A DNA stretch of 64,000 nt from Alkalihalobacterium sp048323755. Lineage in GTDB: Bacteria > Bacillota > Bacilli > Bacillales > Bacillaceae_F. Each line of letters opens with the position of its first letter. The first letter of the stretch is position 1. The notes beneath the pieces are model-generated. The model worked only from the letters and a program-made list of their open reading frames with translations, was not told the origin of the DNA and did not search any database. Location: contig NZ_JBLWFS010000018.1 in NCBI RefSeq assembly GCF_048323755.1, positions 24,686 through 88,685 of the forward strand, in the 5' to 3' direction. The position numbers and the translations under genes are program-made. This document shows, piece after piece, positions 52,341-60,804 of the stretch.

Positions 52341-53324
52341 TTAAAAAGGAGACAGCTCTCGAGTAATAATAACTGTAGGGTTGTCTTCTAGCGAGAATTC
52401 TTCCCCACTTTCAAGAAATCTTACATAAGGGCGGTGAAGATGAGTCTCGATCTTTGTGACAATGGCTTCATTACCTGTATTTAGCTCTACTTTCATCCCT
52501 GGTAAATATGAAGGAACGCTTTTAAACAATGCATCTACAATTCGATGGGAGTAGACCTTATCCGACTTCGTCATAAGCATCTCAATTGCCGTATAAGGAC
52601 TTATCCCCTCTTTAGAGATAAGATGTTCGTACTCATTAGCAATCGCACACACTTGGGCAAACTCCAATATTTCATTTCCACTAATCCTTCTAGGAAAACC
52701 CTGTCCACGAAAACACTCATGGTGTTGGTAGGCAATATGAGCACAAGCTAGGTTCACTTCCCGCACATTTCGAATTAAATTAAATCCTTTAATAGGATGT
52801 TCCTCATAATCATCAGTTATTGCTTTGCCAATATCATGAACTAAACACCCAAAAGCCAGATCCTTAAGCTGCAGTTCATTGTATTGGAGAAACTTCCCCA
52901 TTTGCAGTGCAATTAACGTTACATTGACACAATGTGCTTGTTCTTGTACATCATCTGCTGCAGAAGTAGAAGGAGCTAACATGATTACTCGACGACTTCT
53001 TACTTCAGTTATTAACTTTTTTACCGTATTCTGAATATCTCGGAATGGCAGCAATTTTTTATCTTTAACCGCTTTATACGCAGAATGTACTGATCTGATT
53101 GCATCAATCCATGTAGGCATATCTACCATTTCATCCAATGTAATTCCAGTTGAAACCGCATCTTCTATAACCAAATACCTAATCTTTAAGCTTTGTAGTT
53201 TTTCTAAGTATTTTGGATGAATTCGATGACCGGCCCCGAGTAAAACTCTCCCCTTAACATCATAGATCGGCTTGGCAAGTTCCATTGTTTTATGATTGTA
53301 TTCTTCTATCTGTATAAGACGCAA
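52341..53324 (-). CDS. HD-domain signalling protein (HD-GYP-like)
   Basis: A 327-residue protein with an N-terminal segment typical of Bacillus HD-GYP proteins (KPIYDVKGRVLLGAG) and a central HD domain (CLVHDIGKAITDDYEEHP, YQHHECFRGQGFP). The GYP motif is degenerate (QGFP), so catalysis on c-di-GMP is uncertain. TTG start at 53324, with AAGGG very close upstream. Convergent with ypeP. Confidence 0.8.
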   Translation of the reverse strand: MRLIQIEEYNHKTMELAKPIYDVKGRVLLGAGHRIHPKYLEKLQSLKIRYLVIEDAVSTGITLDEMVDMPTWIDAIRSVHSAYKAVKDKKLLPFRDIQNTVKKLITEVRSRRVIMLAPSTSAADDVQEQAHCVNVTLIALQMGKFLQYNELQLKDLAFGCLVHDIGKAITDDYEEHPIKGFNLIRNVREVNLACAHIAYQHHECFRGQGFPRRISGNEILEFAQVCAIANEYEHLISKEGISPYTAIEMLMTKSDKVYSHRIVDALFKSVPSYLPGMKVELNTGNEAIVTKIETHLHRPYVRFLESGEEFSLEDNPTVIITRELSPF

Positions 53325-53393
53325 TACCCTTCACTCTCTTTACAATTATGTAATACTTTTATTTTAACATAATTTTCTTAATATAAAGGGGCC

Positions 53394-54263
53394 TTATCTG
53401 CTCTTTTTGTGAATTTTTGTTACTAATTGTTCTGCAAAATAATTATCAAGCCTTGTTATCCCTAGTGGTTCTGGAACTCTACCATAATCTTCATGATGAA
53501 AGTCAGAACCCCCGGTTTTTAGCAGTGATATATTATGCTTTTCCTCAATCTGTTGAACAAGTTGCTCATAATGTTTACGATCTTCTGTGGTATGATCTCG
53601 GTGATATACTTCGACTCCATCTAAACCATAGTCCACAACAAGTGTTTCAATCCAATCATCCAAATCATAGTACACGGGGTGAGCAATGATTGAAACTCCA
53701 TTCATTCGTTTAATCCAATTCAAGGCTTCTTCGGGTGCCATCTCTTTTTCTTTTGGTACATAGCAGGGGCGTCCTTCTGCTAAATATTTTTCAAAGGCTT
53801 CCGCAACGTCGTTCACGTATCCTCTCTTAATTAATGCCTTTGCTACGTGTGGTCTTCCAATACTTCCCCCATCCACAAACTCCAGAACATCTTCAGCTGT
53901 TACATCAAGACCAACATCTTTTAATTTCACTAAAATGACATCAAGCCTTTTCCTTCTCATCTCTTGTTGGCCCTTTAACATCTCACATAATTCCTCATTA
54001 TTGTAGTCTAGACCATAACCAAGAATATGAACGCTTTTCCCATTATATTTTGTTGAAAATTCTATTCCTGGAATAACAGTTATCCCTAACTTTCGGCCGG
54101 TTTCAATGGCTTCTTTCACTCCTGAAGTTGTATCGTGATCTGTTAACGCAATGTATTCAAGACCTACTTCTTTGCATTTTTGTAAAAGCACTTCTGGTCG
54201 ATAGCCACCATCCGATGCGGTTGAATGCATATGTAAATCCGTATTATTATGATTTTTTTTCAT
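53394..54263 (-). CDS. PHP-domain phosphoesterase (YciV/RNase AM-like)
   Basis: A 289-residue metal-dependent phosphoesterase. PHP motifs are DLHMHSTASDG, ALTDHDTTSG, PGIEFST, IIAHPVYY and GGSDFHHED, with an insert domain at about 105-170. E. coli YciV (RNase AM) of this family removes nucleotides from RNA 5' ends and acts on 3',5'-bisphosphonucleotides; the same is plausible here. It follows the DUF4352-type gene by 4 bp, so they form an operon. Confidence 0.87.
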   Translation of the reverse strand: MKKNHNNTDLHMHSTASDGGYRPEVLLQKCKEVGLEYIALTDHDTTSGVKEAIETGRKLGITVIPGIEFSTKYNGKSVHILGYGLDYNNEELCEMLKGQQEMRRKRLDVILVKLKDVGLDVTAEDVLEFVDGGSIGRPHVAKALIKRGYVNDVAEAFEKYLAEGRPCYVPKEKEMAPEEALNWIKRMNGVSIIAHPVYYDLDDWIETLVVDYGLDGVEVYHRDHTTEDRKHYEQLVQQIEEKHNISLLKTGGSDFHHEDYGRVPEPLGITRLDNYFAEQLVTKIHKKSR

Positions 54264-54267
54264 CCAA

Positions 54268-54789
54268 TCAGTCCTTTTCGATGTTCAACAGTGTTATCCT
54301 ATTATAATCAACATACCAGATCACTTGTCCTGTTCGCAAATGATCGGTATAGATAAATTCATAGTTTTCATTTAACGGTACCAAAAAAGCTACTTCACCA
54401 CGAACAGTGCGACCTGGGGCAATCTGACCACCTAAAATTCCCTTTGTTTCATAGTGATGGTCATGCTTATAGGCAAAACCTTCATCATCGACTATCGTCA
54501 GTTTATGTATGGTAAATTCATGAATTTGTTCTTTTTTATTGGTAATGCTCACATCAGTAATAATATATCCATATTCCTCATCAGATGGTTCAAGTTTTAC
54601 TTCATTTAATCGAAACCCTATTCCATTGATTTCCACATAATCCCCAATTTCTAACCGGTCACTTATTGTTTCAATTGATTCAAAATTTACTATTGTAGAC
54701 CCAGCATAGTTTGTCCCTGCCCAAAAACCGACAACACCAAATAATATCGAACTTAGTGCTAATAATAAAATATATTTCTGTTTAATCAT
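54268..54789 (-). CDS. Membrane-anchored DUF4352-type protein
   Basis: A 173-residue protein with one N-terminal membrane helix (residues 5-25, no lipobox) and an extracellular immunoglobulin-like domain: GIGFRLNEVKLEP, YGYIITDVSITNKKEQIHEF and GRTVRGEVAFLVP are the typical blocks of the DUF4352/TRF2-like fold. The start at 54789 is set by GGGAG upstream. Role unknown. First gene of a two-gene operon with the PHP phosphoesterase gene. Confidence 0.78.
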   Translation of the reverse strand: MIKQKYILLLALSSILFGVVGFWAGTNYAGSTIVNFESIETISDRLEIGDYVEINGIGFRLNEVKLEPSDEEYGYIITDVSITNKKEQIHEFTIHKLTIVDDEGFAYKHDHHYETKGILGGQIAPGRTVRGEVAFLVPLNENYEFIYTDHLRTGQVIWYVDYNRITLLNIEKD

Positions 54790-54889
54790 GATTAACTCCC
54801 TTTTATACAATTGGTTTTATCTATAACCATTGAAATATTATGTTAAGGAAGCTTCTTTCATGCATATGTTTTAAGACATTTATGTGAAA

Positions 54890-55021
54890 GGCTGTTTTCT
54901 TAAACTTTGTTGCTATTGAACCGTTTTTTGAATATAAATCAGCCCTAATGGAAAAATTCATTTATCCATCTGGCTGATTTATATTCAAAAGCTTCACGCT
55001 AAAGCGTGAAGAACCAAGCTC
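54890..55021 (+). repeat. Dispersed inverted-repeat element, copy E, with a nested palindrome
   Basis: The left end GGCTGTTTTCTTAAACTTTG and the central hairpin CTTCACGC-TAAA-GCGTGAAG match copies C and D, but a 57-bp palindromic insert (54930-54986, 15-bp perfect arms GAATATAAATCAGCC) sits inside and the usual right end is missing. An 8-bp direct repeat ATGTGAAA borders the unit (54882-54889, 55022-55029). Confidence 0.65.
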
Positions 55022-55086
55022 ATGTGAAAAAAACACCGGTTAAGAAGTAAATAGTTCCTTAACAGGTGGTCAATGCGATCAGCTAT

Positions 55087-55920
55087 CTATTTATTTTCCC
55101 ACCAGTTATCGAACAAGGTTACTGGTAAATTCCGTTTATGTTCAGTCATCATATAACGTTTTTCGATTTTTTCTTTAATGTCGGATGGTACTTCTTTTCC
55201 TTCTAAATAATCATCTAACTGTTCATAAGTCATACCGAGTGCTACTTCGTCTGGTAATGCTGGTCGATTTTCCTCTAAATCTGCAGTTGGTGCTTTTTCA
55301 TATAAACGAGATGGACACCCTAATTCTTTTAACAACGCTTTTCCTTGACGTTTTGTTAATCCAAACAATGGGGCAATGTCACAGGCACCATCCCCATGCT
55401 TCGTATAAAACCCAGTAACTGCTTCAGCTGCATGATCTGTCCCTACGACTAAACATTGATAATGTGCTCCAAGGTCATATTGAACTTTCATTCGTTCCCT
55501 TGCCTTTGTATTTCCTTTATTAAAATCTGATAACGTTTGACCAGTTGCTTCTGTGAATGATAAATAAGCTGCATCAACTGCTGGTTTTATATTTACTGTC
55601 TCTCTTTGTGAAGGTTGAATAAAATCAAGTGCATCCTGTGCATCCTGTTCGTCTAATTGGACCGCATAAGGAAGTCGTACGGCTATGAACATATATTGGC
55701 CAAATTCAGTTTCATTGTTTAATTCATCAATTGCCATCTGAACGAGTTTCCCTGTTAACGTTGAATCCTGCCCGCCTGAAATACCAAGTACATACCCTTT
55801 TGCTTGAGTATGTAGTAAGTACCTTTTAAGAAAATCGATTCTTCGTCTAATCTCTACACTTGGATCGATTTCAGGTTGCACCTGTAAAGCTTGCCTAATT
55901 TGCTGTTGCATTTTTTCCAA
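55087..55920 (-). CDS. nadE: Ammonia-dependent NAD+ synthetase
   Basis: A 277-residue NadE that adenylates deamido-NAD and amidates it with ammonia, the last step of NAD synthesis. PP-loop motif SGGQDST is at 48-54; GTDHAAEAVTGF and KEPTADL-like KAPTADLEE are conserved. No glutaminase domain is fused, and length matches B. subtilis NadE. TTG at 55920 is chosen, 8 nt after GGGGGTAA; an upstream TTG would fall in the Shine-Dalgarno and an ATG 9 nt later is possible. Confidence 0.94.
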   Translation of the reverse strand: MEKMQQQIRQALQVQPEIDPSVEIRRRIDFLKRYLLHTQAKGYVLGISGGQDSTLTGKLVQMAIDELNNETEFGQYMFIAVRLPYAVQLDEQDAQDALDFIQPSQRETVNIKPAVDAAYLSFTEATGQTLSDFNKGNTKARERMKVQYDLGAHYQCLVVGTDHAAEAVTGFYTKHGDGACDIAPLFGLTKRQGKALLKELGCPSRLYEKAPTADLEENRPALPDEVALGMTYEQLDDYLEGKEVPSDIKEKIEKRYMMTEHKRNLPVTLFDNWWENK

Positions 55921-56070
55921 TTCTATTACCCCCAATTACATTTCCAACCTACTATTAATTTACCCGTTTTCAGTTATGACAAACGAGTTCTCCACCCTAC
56001 ATATACATGATATTTTAATCTTTGTCAGCTCTTTTGTTAGAAAATTTTTCATTTTAATTTTAACATGAAA

Positions 56071-56102
56071 AAGCAGATATTGCCTTTTCACAATACCTGC
56101 TT
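56071..56102 (-). terminator. Terminator of the yneP-tlp unit
   Basis: On the minus strand AAGCAGGTATTG pairs with CAATATCTGCTT (one wobble) around an 8-nt loop, followed by TTTTTCATG. Confidence 0.88.
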
Positions 56103-56112
56103 CTCCATTGAA

Positions 56113-56340
56113 CTAATAATTGCCGCGCTCACGGTCTTCTTGTTCATCTTTAATTTCTGCTTCAAAAGCATGAATACTTTCACGACGACGGTCATTTTTT
56201 TGCTCAATGGCTTGTCTTTCAGCCCCATCCATATCACTTTGCGCTAAAGTCTCTTCAGCTGCTTCGATGTTTTGGAGTGTATTTTCTCGCATTTGTTGCA
56301 ATCGTTCTACATTGTTTTTACGGTTATCTGGTTTAGCCAC
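56113..56340 (-). CDS. tlp: Small acid-soluble spore protein Tlp
   Basis: A 75-residue thioredoxin-like-named minor SASP found in the spore core. Matches the family along its length: NRKNNVERLQQMRENTLQNIEAAEE and KNDRRRESIHAFEAEIKDE. GTG start with GGAGG 8 nt upstream. It sits next to yneP as in B. subtilis. Expected to be expressed in the forespore. Confidence 0.95.
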   Translation of the reverse strand: MAKPDNRKNNVERLQQMRENTLQNIEAAEETLAQSDMDGAERQAIEQKNDRRRESIHAFEAEIKDEQEDRERGNY

Positions 56341-56411
56341 GGAAATGCCTCCTTAAGATTTGTTCAAATCTATTTTGCTGCTGGAGGTTCCTTTATATTC
56401 TGCTTAGAAAT

Positions 56412-56837
56412 TTACTCCACTTCCTTTTTTTCACGCTCATAAACTGCATGCCAATCCGGTAAATGTTTTCTGATGGAAATAGGGCGAAAGGATTCTTTCT
56501 TAACACAAACATGTTCACTCGTCCCCGTTACACATTGAACCCCATCCCCATTTACAATGTTATATCCATAAACGACTCTGATTCCATCATAGCGTTCTAT
56601 CCACGTTTCAATTGTCACGGTATCCCCATATCTAGCTGGATATTTATAGCCTAAATTAATCGCAGTAACAGGAGACAGTATTCCGTCGCTTTCCATTTCG
56701 GCATAATTAAAACCTAGTTCTTTTATTAAATGAGTTCGACCTACCTCACACCATACGACGTAATTAGAATGATGAACAACTCCCATTTGGTCCGTTTCTT
56801 TATAACGAACTTCAATTTCAGTAACTGATTTTTTCAT
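56412..56837 (-). CDS. yneP: Acyl-CoA thioesterase, YneP (YbgC/4HBT) family
   Basis: A 141-residue hot-dog-fold thioesterase. The YbgC-like motif YKETDQMGVVHHSNYVVWCEVGR contains the catalytic aspartate and the HHSNY signature. It hydrolyses acyl-CoA thioesters; the natural acyl group is unknown. AAAGGAG precedes the ATG. Order yneP-tlp is conserved with B. subtilis. Confidence 0.92.
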   Translation of the reverse strand: MKKSVTEIEVRYKETDQMGVVHHSNYVVWCEVGRTHLIKELGFNYAEMESDGILSPVTAINLGYKYPARYGDTVTIETWIERYDGIRVVYGYNIVNGDGVQCVTGTSEHVCVKKESFRPISIRKHLPDWHAVYEREKKEVE

Positions 56838-56894
56838 TTTCGAAACTCCTTTTTAGAGGTTAAAGATTTTATTCGCCCTTAATACCCAGATTTT

Positions 56895-59252
56895 TTAATT
56901 ATCCTTCGTGTGTTGAATAACAAAATCGTCTTTCGTTAATATCATCAGGTCCTCTGGTTGAATTTCATTTTCTTTTAATTGACAAATTCGTTGCGCTTGT
57001 TCACGGATGGCTAATTCAACTAAGTTCACAGCATAACGACCATTACTTGTTATTGTAATTTTTTGAATTTCTTTTTCGACATGATTAATGGCTGCTTCAT
57101 CTAGTTGATAACCATATTCTAATGCATACATCGTTACCATGCGTAGGATTTCTTCTTTTGAATAATCATCAAAATGAATATACTTTTTAAATCTCGACTC
57201 TAATCCTGGATTTTGCGCAATCAAACGCTTCATTTCATTCGGATAGCCGGCTAAGATCACGACTAAATTTTCATTATGTCTCGTCATTTCTTCAACTAAT
57301 GTATCAATAGCTTCTCGACCAAAGTCTTTTTCTCCGCCAGCAGCTAATGAATAAGCTTCATCAATAAAGAGGACACCGCCCAAGGCTTCTCGAATTTTTT
57401 TCTTCGTTTTAATTGCGGTTTGTCCCATATAGCCAGCCACAAGATCTGTTCGACCAGCGACGATGACATGGCCACGTTTTAATAAACCCATTTCCTTTAA
57501 TAATTTTGAGAATAGTTTAGCCACTGTCGTTTTACCCGTTCCTGGGTTACCTGTAAATATAGAATGAAGCTGAACCGGTATGACACGCATGTTCTTTTCT
57601 GCTCTTAATTGTTGAACACGCACTAATGAACTGAGGGCTTGTACTTCCCGCTTTACTTCATCTAATCCAATTAAGCGAGACAGTTGTTCCAATGCACTCT
57701 CTTCGTTTTCTTCAACAGTACGTTGGTCGGCTTTAACATCTTTTCCGTCAAGCACCGTAAGTTGGTCAATTGTTAATGACTTCGCCGTATCGACCTGCGA
57801 TCCTTTTTTAAAAATGGCATCAAGTACGATATTTTTCACTGTTCGTGCGTTACCGAATGTTTCATCTACTTGTTCTGTTTCGATCCGCTTTCTTAACTCT
57901 CTCAACCCTTCCATTGAGATGACAAAATCATTATCTAGTGCCATTCTTTCACCAATTAATAACAACTCATCAATAGAATAGTCGGGTAAATGAATGTGAT
58001 TCGGCTCCGGGAATCGACTTCTAAGACCTGGATTCGCCCATAAAAATTGTCGCATTTCTTCTGGATATCCTGCTAATATAACGGCAAATTTCCCTGCATA
58101 TTCGCTGCTCGACATCGCTGAAACTAACGTGTCAATCACAGCTTGACCATAGTCATTGCTTCCGGCACCTTCACGTTTTAAACTATAAGCTTCATCAATA
58201 AACAGAATGCCACCGAGTGCTTTTTCAATCATGTTTATTGTATTCTCTTCCGTTTGTCCTACAAACCCACCAACAAGCTGAGAACGATCGACCTCAAGCA
58301 CTTCTTCTCGCGGCAAGACCCCAAGTTCATAATAAATTTTTGCAAGAAGTCGAGCTAACATCGTTTTGCCGGTTCCGGGATTCCCTGTAATGATCATATT
58401 TAAACTTAAGTCATCTTGAATGCGAAACCCCTCTTCTTTCCGGCGGCGTTGATATTGAAGAAAATGATACAGTCCTGTAACACGTTCCTTCACGTCTTTT
58501 AAACCGATCATTTGATTTAACGTTTTTAACGATTGCGGGTATTGGTCTGTTGAAATCATCTTTGCATTGTCTTTTTGAATTGCTTCTTGCCAAGCTTTTT
58601 TGGACTCCTCTATCGCTTTTATCGACGCTCTAATTTCCTTTAACTGTGACGCAGAATAAAAAATACCTGTTGCAGACTCCTGATAAGCTTCAGTCGCTTT
58701 TGCAATAGCTAACATCGGCTCATGTAAATCTGAAATGATCTTTTCAAGTTGATTTACTTTTTCAATTTGTTTATTGTTTTGATTTATTTCAGCTGACTGT
58801 TTGGCTTGATTAAGAATAGAATGAACTTCCGAAGCTTTCGAAAAGAATTGGTTTGCAATCTGGAAATAATCTTGAGCGATTTTTTTCTTGGAAGCCCCAT
58901 GGTCTGTTTCCCGAATTTGCGGTAATTTTTCTGGGATAATATCTATTTCTAATTGTGAGATTAACCGGTCTGTATACATTTGATTAGCTAATGGTTGGTT
59001 CGGTTCCATAGTCAATGCTTCGTCTAGCCACTTTTTTAGTAGCGGGTCATCTAGACTATACCGTTCACTTCTTTTTAGTGCCAATAAGCTTAAAACAGCA
59101 GCACGAAGTCTATGAGATGCAGGTTCCGTTCGATCCTCTAAAATAGTAAGATAGCGCAGGGCTAAAGCTTCTTGTACAAATTCTTCAGGTGCCTCGAGCC
59201 ATACTCGGACGTCCTTTTGAATTTCGTCGATTGATACTCTTAGTTCGTTCAT
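56895..59252 (-). CDS. Tandem CbxX/SpoVK-type AAA+ ATPase
   Basis: A 785-residue protein with an N-terminal helical region (about 1-240, TPR-like and coiled coil) and two CbxX/CfxQ-type AAA+ domains, with Walker A NPGTGKT at about 290 and 567 and Walker B GGILFIDEAY / GGVLFIDEAY. Single-domain SpoVK of B. subtilis is a stage V sporulation protein; this doubled, longer form is the related type in other Bacillaceae. The ATG at 59252 is chosen because GAGGTGA lies upstream. Confidence 0.88.
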   Translation of the reverse strand: MNELRVSIDEIQKDVRVWLEAPEEFVQEALALRYLTILEDRTEPASHRLRAAVLSLLALKRSERYSLDDPLLKKWLDEALTMEPNQPLANQMYTDRLISQLEIDIIPEKLPQIRETDHGASKKKIAQDYFQIANQFFSKASEVHSILNQAKQSAEINQNNKQIEKVNQLEKIISDLHEPMLAIAKATEAYQESATGIFYSASQLKEIRASIKAIEESKKAWQEAIQKDNAKMISTDQYPQSLKTLNQMIGLKDVKERVTGLYHFLQYQRRRKEEGFRIQDDLSLNMIITGNPGTGKTMLARLLAKIYYELGVLPREEVLEVDRSQLVGGFVGQTEENTINMIEKALGGILFIDEAYSLKREGAGSNDYGQAVIDTLVSAMSSSEYAGKFAVILAGYPEEMRQFLWANPGLRSRFPEPNHIHLPDYSIDELLLIGERMALDNDFVISMEGLRELRKRIETEQVDETFGNARTVKNIVLDAIFKKGSQVDTAKSLTIDQLTVLDGKDVKADQRTVEENEESALEQLSRLIGLDEVKREVQALSSLVRVQQLRAEKNMRVIPVQLHSIFTGNPGTGKTTVAKLFSKLLKEMGLLKRGHVIVAGRTDLVAGYMGQTAIKTKKKIREALGGVLFIDEAYSLAAGGEKDFGREAIDTLVEEMTRHNENLVVILAGYPNEMKRLIAQNPGLESRFKKYIHFDDYSKEEILRMVTMYALEYGYQLDEAAINHVEKEIQKITITSNGRYAVNLVELAIREQAQRICQLKENEIQPEDLMILTKDDFVIQHTKDN

Positions 59253-59285
59253 CAAGATGTTCACCTCTATGTCCAACTTATTTCT

Positions 59286-60227
59286 TTATTTTACCATCAC
59301 CTGTTTTTCCTGAATATCCTCTTTTTGTTTCTTTGCTTTTACATAGGTTCCTATATAAACCCCTGACAGAACGAAAGCAGCTCCAACTCCATGGGCTATT
59401 GTAAAAGTTTCACCTAGAAACAACGTCGCCATAATAACAGCTGAAACAGGCATAACATTGATAAAGATAGATGCCTTAGCAGCACCGACTTTTTGTATAC
59501 CTTGGTAGTACATAATAAAACTAATGACTGTAACAAATATACTCATATGAAGAAGAGAAGCCCAAACCCCAATTGAAGCGCTTTGCACTTGGTCCCATGT
59601 TAGTTCATATAGTGCGAATGGTAATAAAAAGAGGGTTCCGAAAAATACAGCGTACGTCGTTGATACAATGGCACTAAATTTTCCAAGGACAACTTTTCCT
59701 AATACACTATAGAGTGCCCAGCTTATAACGGCTCCTAATAAAATAAAATCAATTGGCTCAAAACCTAGTTTTACTAAACCTAAGAGATGACCATTTGAAA
59801 TAATAATGGCAACACCGAACAATGCCACACTCATTCCTATAATGTGACGCTTTGTAATTGTTTCTTTTAAAAATAATCCTGATAATAACACAATCAATAC
59901 CGGGTTTGATGCAATAAAAAGTGAACTTTTAATAACAGGTGCATGCTTACTAGCTAAAAAGAAACAAATATTATAGATCGCTATACCGGTTAAGCCTAAT
60001 AACGCAAACATTCCCCAGTCTTTTTTTGTAGGCTTCGGACGATTCTTCTCCATCACCCACATAATTGGAAACAATAATATTGTCGCTCCTAAGAAACGAA
60101 AAAAGGCAACCGTAGCAGGTTCAAAGCTCTCTACCGCTACCTTTCCAGCAATAAATGCACTCCCCCAAATACTCGTTGCCACCGCTAACATAATGTACGT
60201 TATAATAGGTGTTTTTTGTTTTTCCAT
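59286..60227 (-). CDS. EamA/DMT-family transporter
   Basis: A 313-residue ten-helix drug/metabolite transporter with two EamA repeats (WGSAFIAGKVAVESFEPATVAFFRF near the start and GAVISWALYSVLGK in the second). Family members export amino acids or metabolites; substrate unknown. GAGGGAA precedes the ATG. It lies 33 bp upstream of the AAA+ ATPase gene on the same strand, and could be co-transcribed. Confidence 0.88.
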   Translation of the reverse strand: MEKQKTPIITYIMLAVATSIWGSAFIAGKVAVESFEPATVAFFRFLGATILLFPIMWVMEKNRPKPTKKDWGMFALLGLTGIAIYNICFFLASKHAPVIKSSLFIASNPVLIVLLSGLFLKETITKRHIIGMSVALFGVAIIISNGHLLGLVKLGFEPIDFILLGAVISWALYSVLGKVVLGKFSAIVSTTYAVFFGTLFLLPFALYELTWDQVQSASIGVWASLLHMSIFVTVISFIMYYQGIQKVGAAKASIFINVMPVSAVIMATLFLGETFTIAHGVGAAFVLSGVYIGTYVKAKKQKEDIQEKQVMVK

Positions 60228-60310
60228 TGTATTCCCTCAATTTCACGATTATTTTCTTTATTGTAACACCTTTTTCGGAAAACGAAATATGTGAAGTTGT
60301 CGGATTTAAA

Positions 60311-60697
60311 GAAAAGCGGAAGGCGCCTGCCTATCGGCGACAAGCGATGGAGGACCAGCAATAAGTGGCTTGCTCTTTAGACACTTTTGATGGACCGAAG
60401 CGACCTCGAGCCGATGGCGCCTGGAGCTAGACATCTTCGAAAAGCGGAAGACGCCTGCTTATCGGAGACAAGCGCTGGAGGGCCAGCAATAAGTGGCTTG
60501 CTCTTTAGACACTTTTGATGGACCGAAGCGACCTCGAGCCGATGGCGCCTGGAGCTAGACATCTTCGAAAAGCGGAAGACGCCTGCTTATCGGCGACAAG
60601 CGCTGGAGGGCCAGCAATAAGTGGCTTGCTCTTTAGACACTTTTGATGGACCGAAGCGACCTCGAGCCGATGGCGTCTGGAGCTGGACATCTTCGAA
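60311..60697. repeat. Three tandem copies of a 128-bp repeat
   Basis: Units begin at 60311, 60439 and 60567 with GAAAAGCGGAAG and are about 95 percent identical. Each contains GGCGACAAGCG..., GGACCGAAGCGACCTCGAG and ends GGAGCTAGACATCTTC. The ends of a unit are partly complementary (GGCGCC and CCGATGGCGCC blocks), so each can fold on itself. GC content is clearly higher than in the neighbourhood. AAGCGGAAGGCGCC-type sequences are well known as dispersed intergenic repeats in Bacillaceae. Open frames inside it are not genes. Confidence 0.93.
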
Positions 60698-60773
60698 TTT
60701 TATAATTCTTCCTTATAAAAAAATTAATACAAGATACGGTGTGTTTCCCCTTTATATGAAAAACTAAAAAAGA

Positions 60774-60792
60774 GGGAACTATTATCGTTCCC
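60774..60792 (-). terminator. Terminator of the copC-copD operon
   Basis: On the minus strand GGGAAC pairs with GTTCCC around a 7-nt loop, followed by TCTTTTTTAG. It lies 12 bp beyond the copD stop codon. Confidence 0.85.
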
Positions 60793-60804
60793 CCAACACC
60801 GTTC

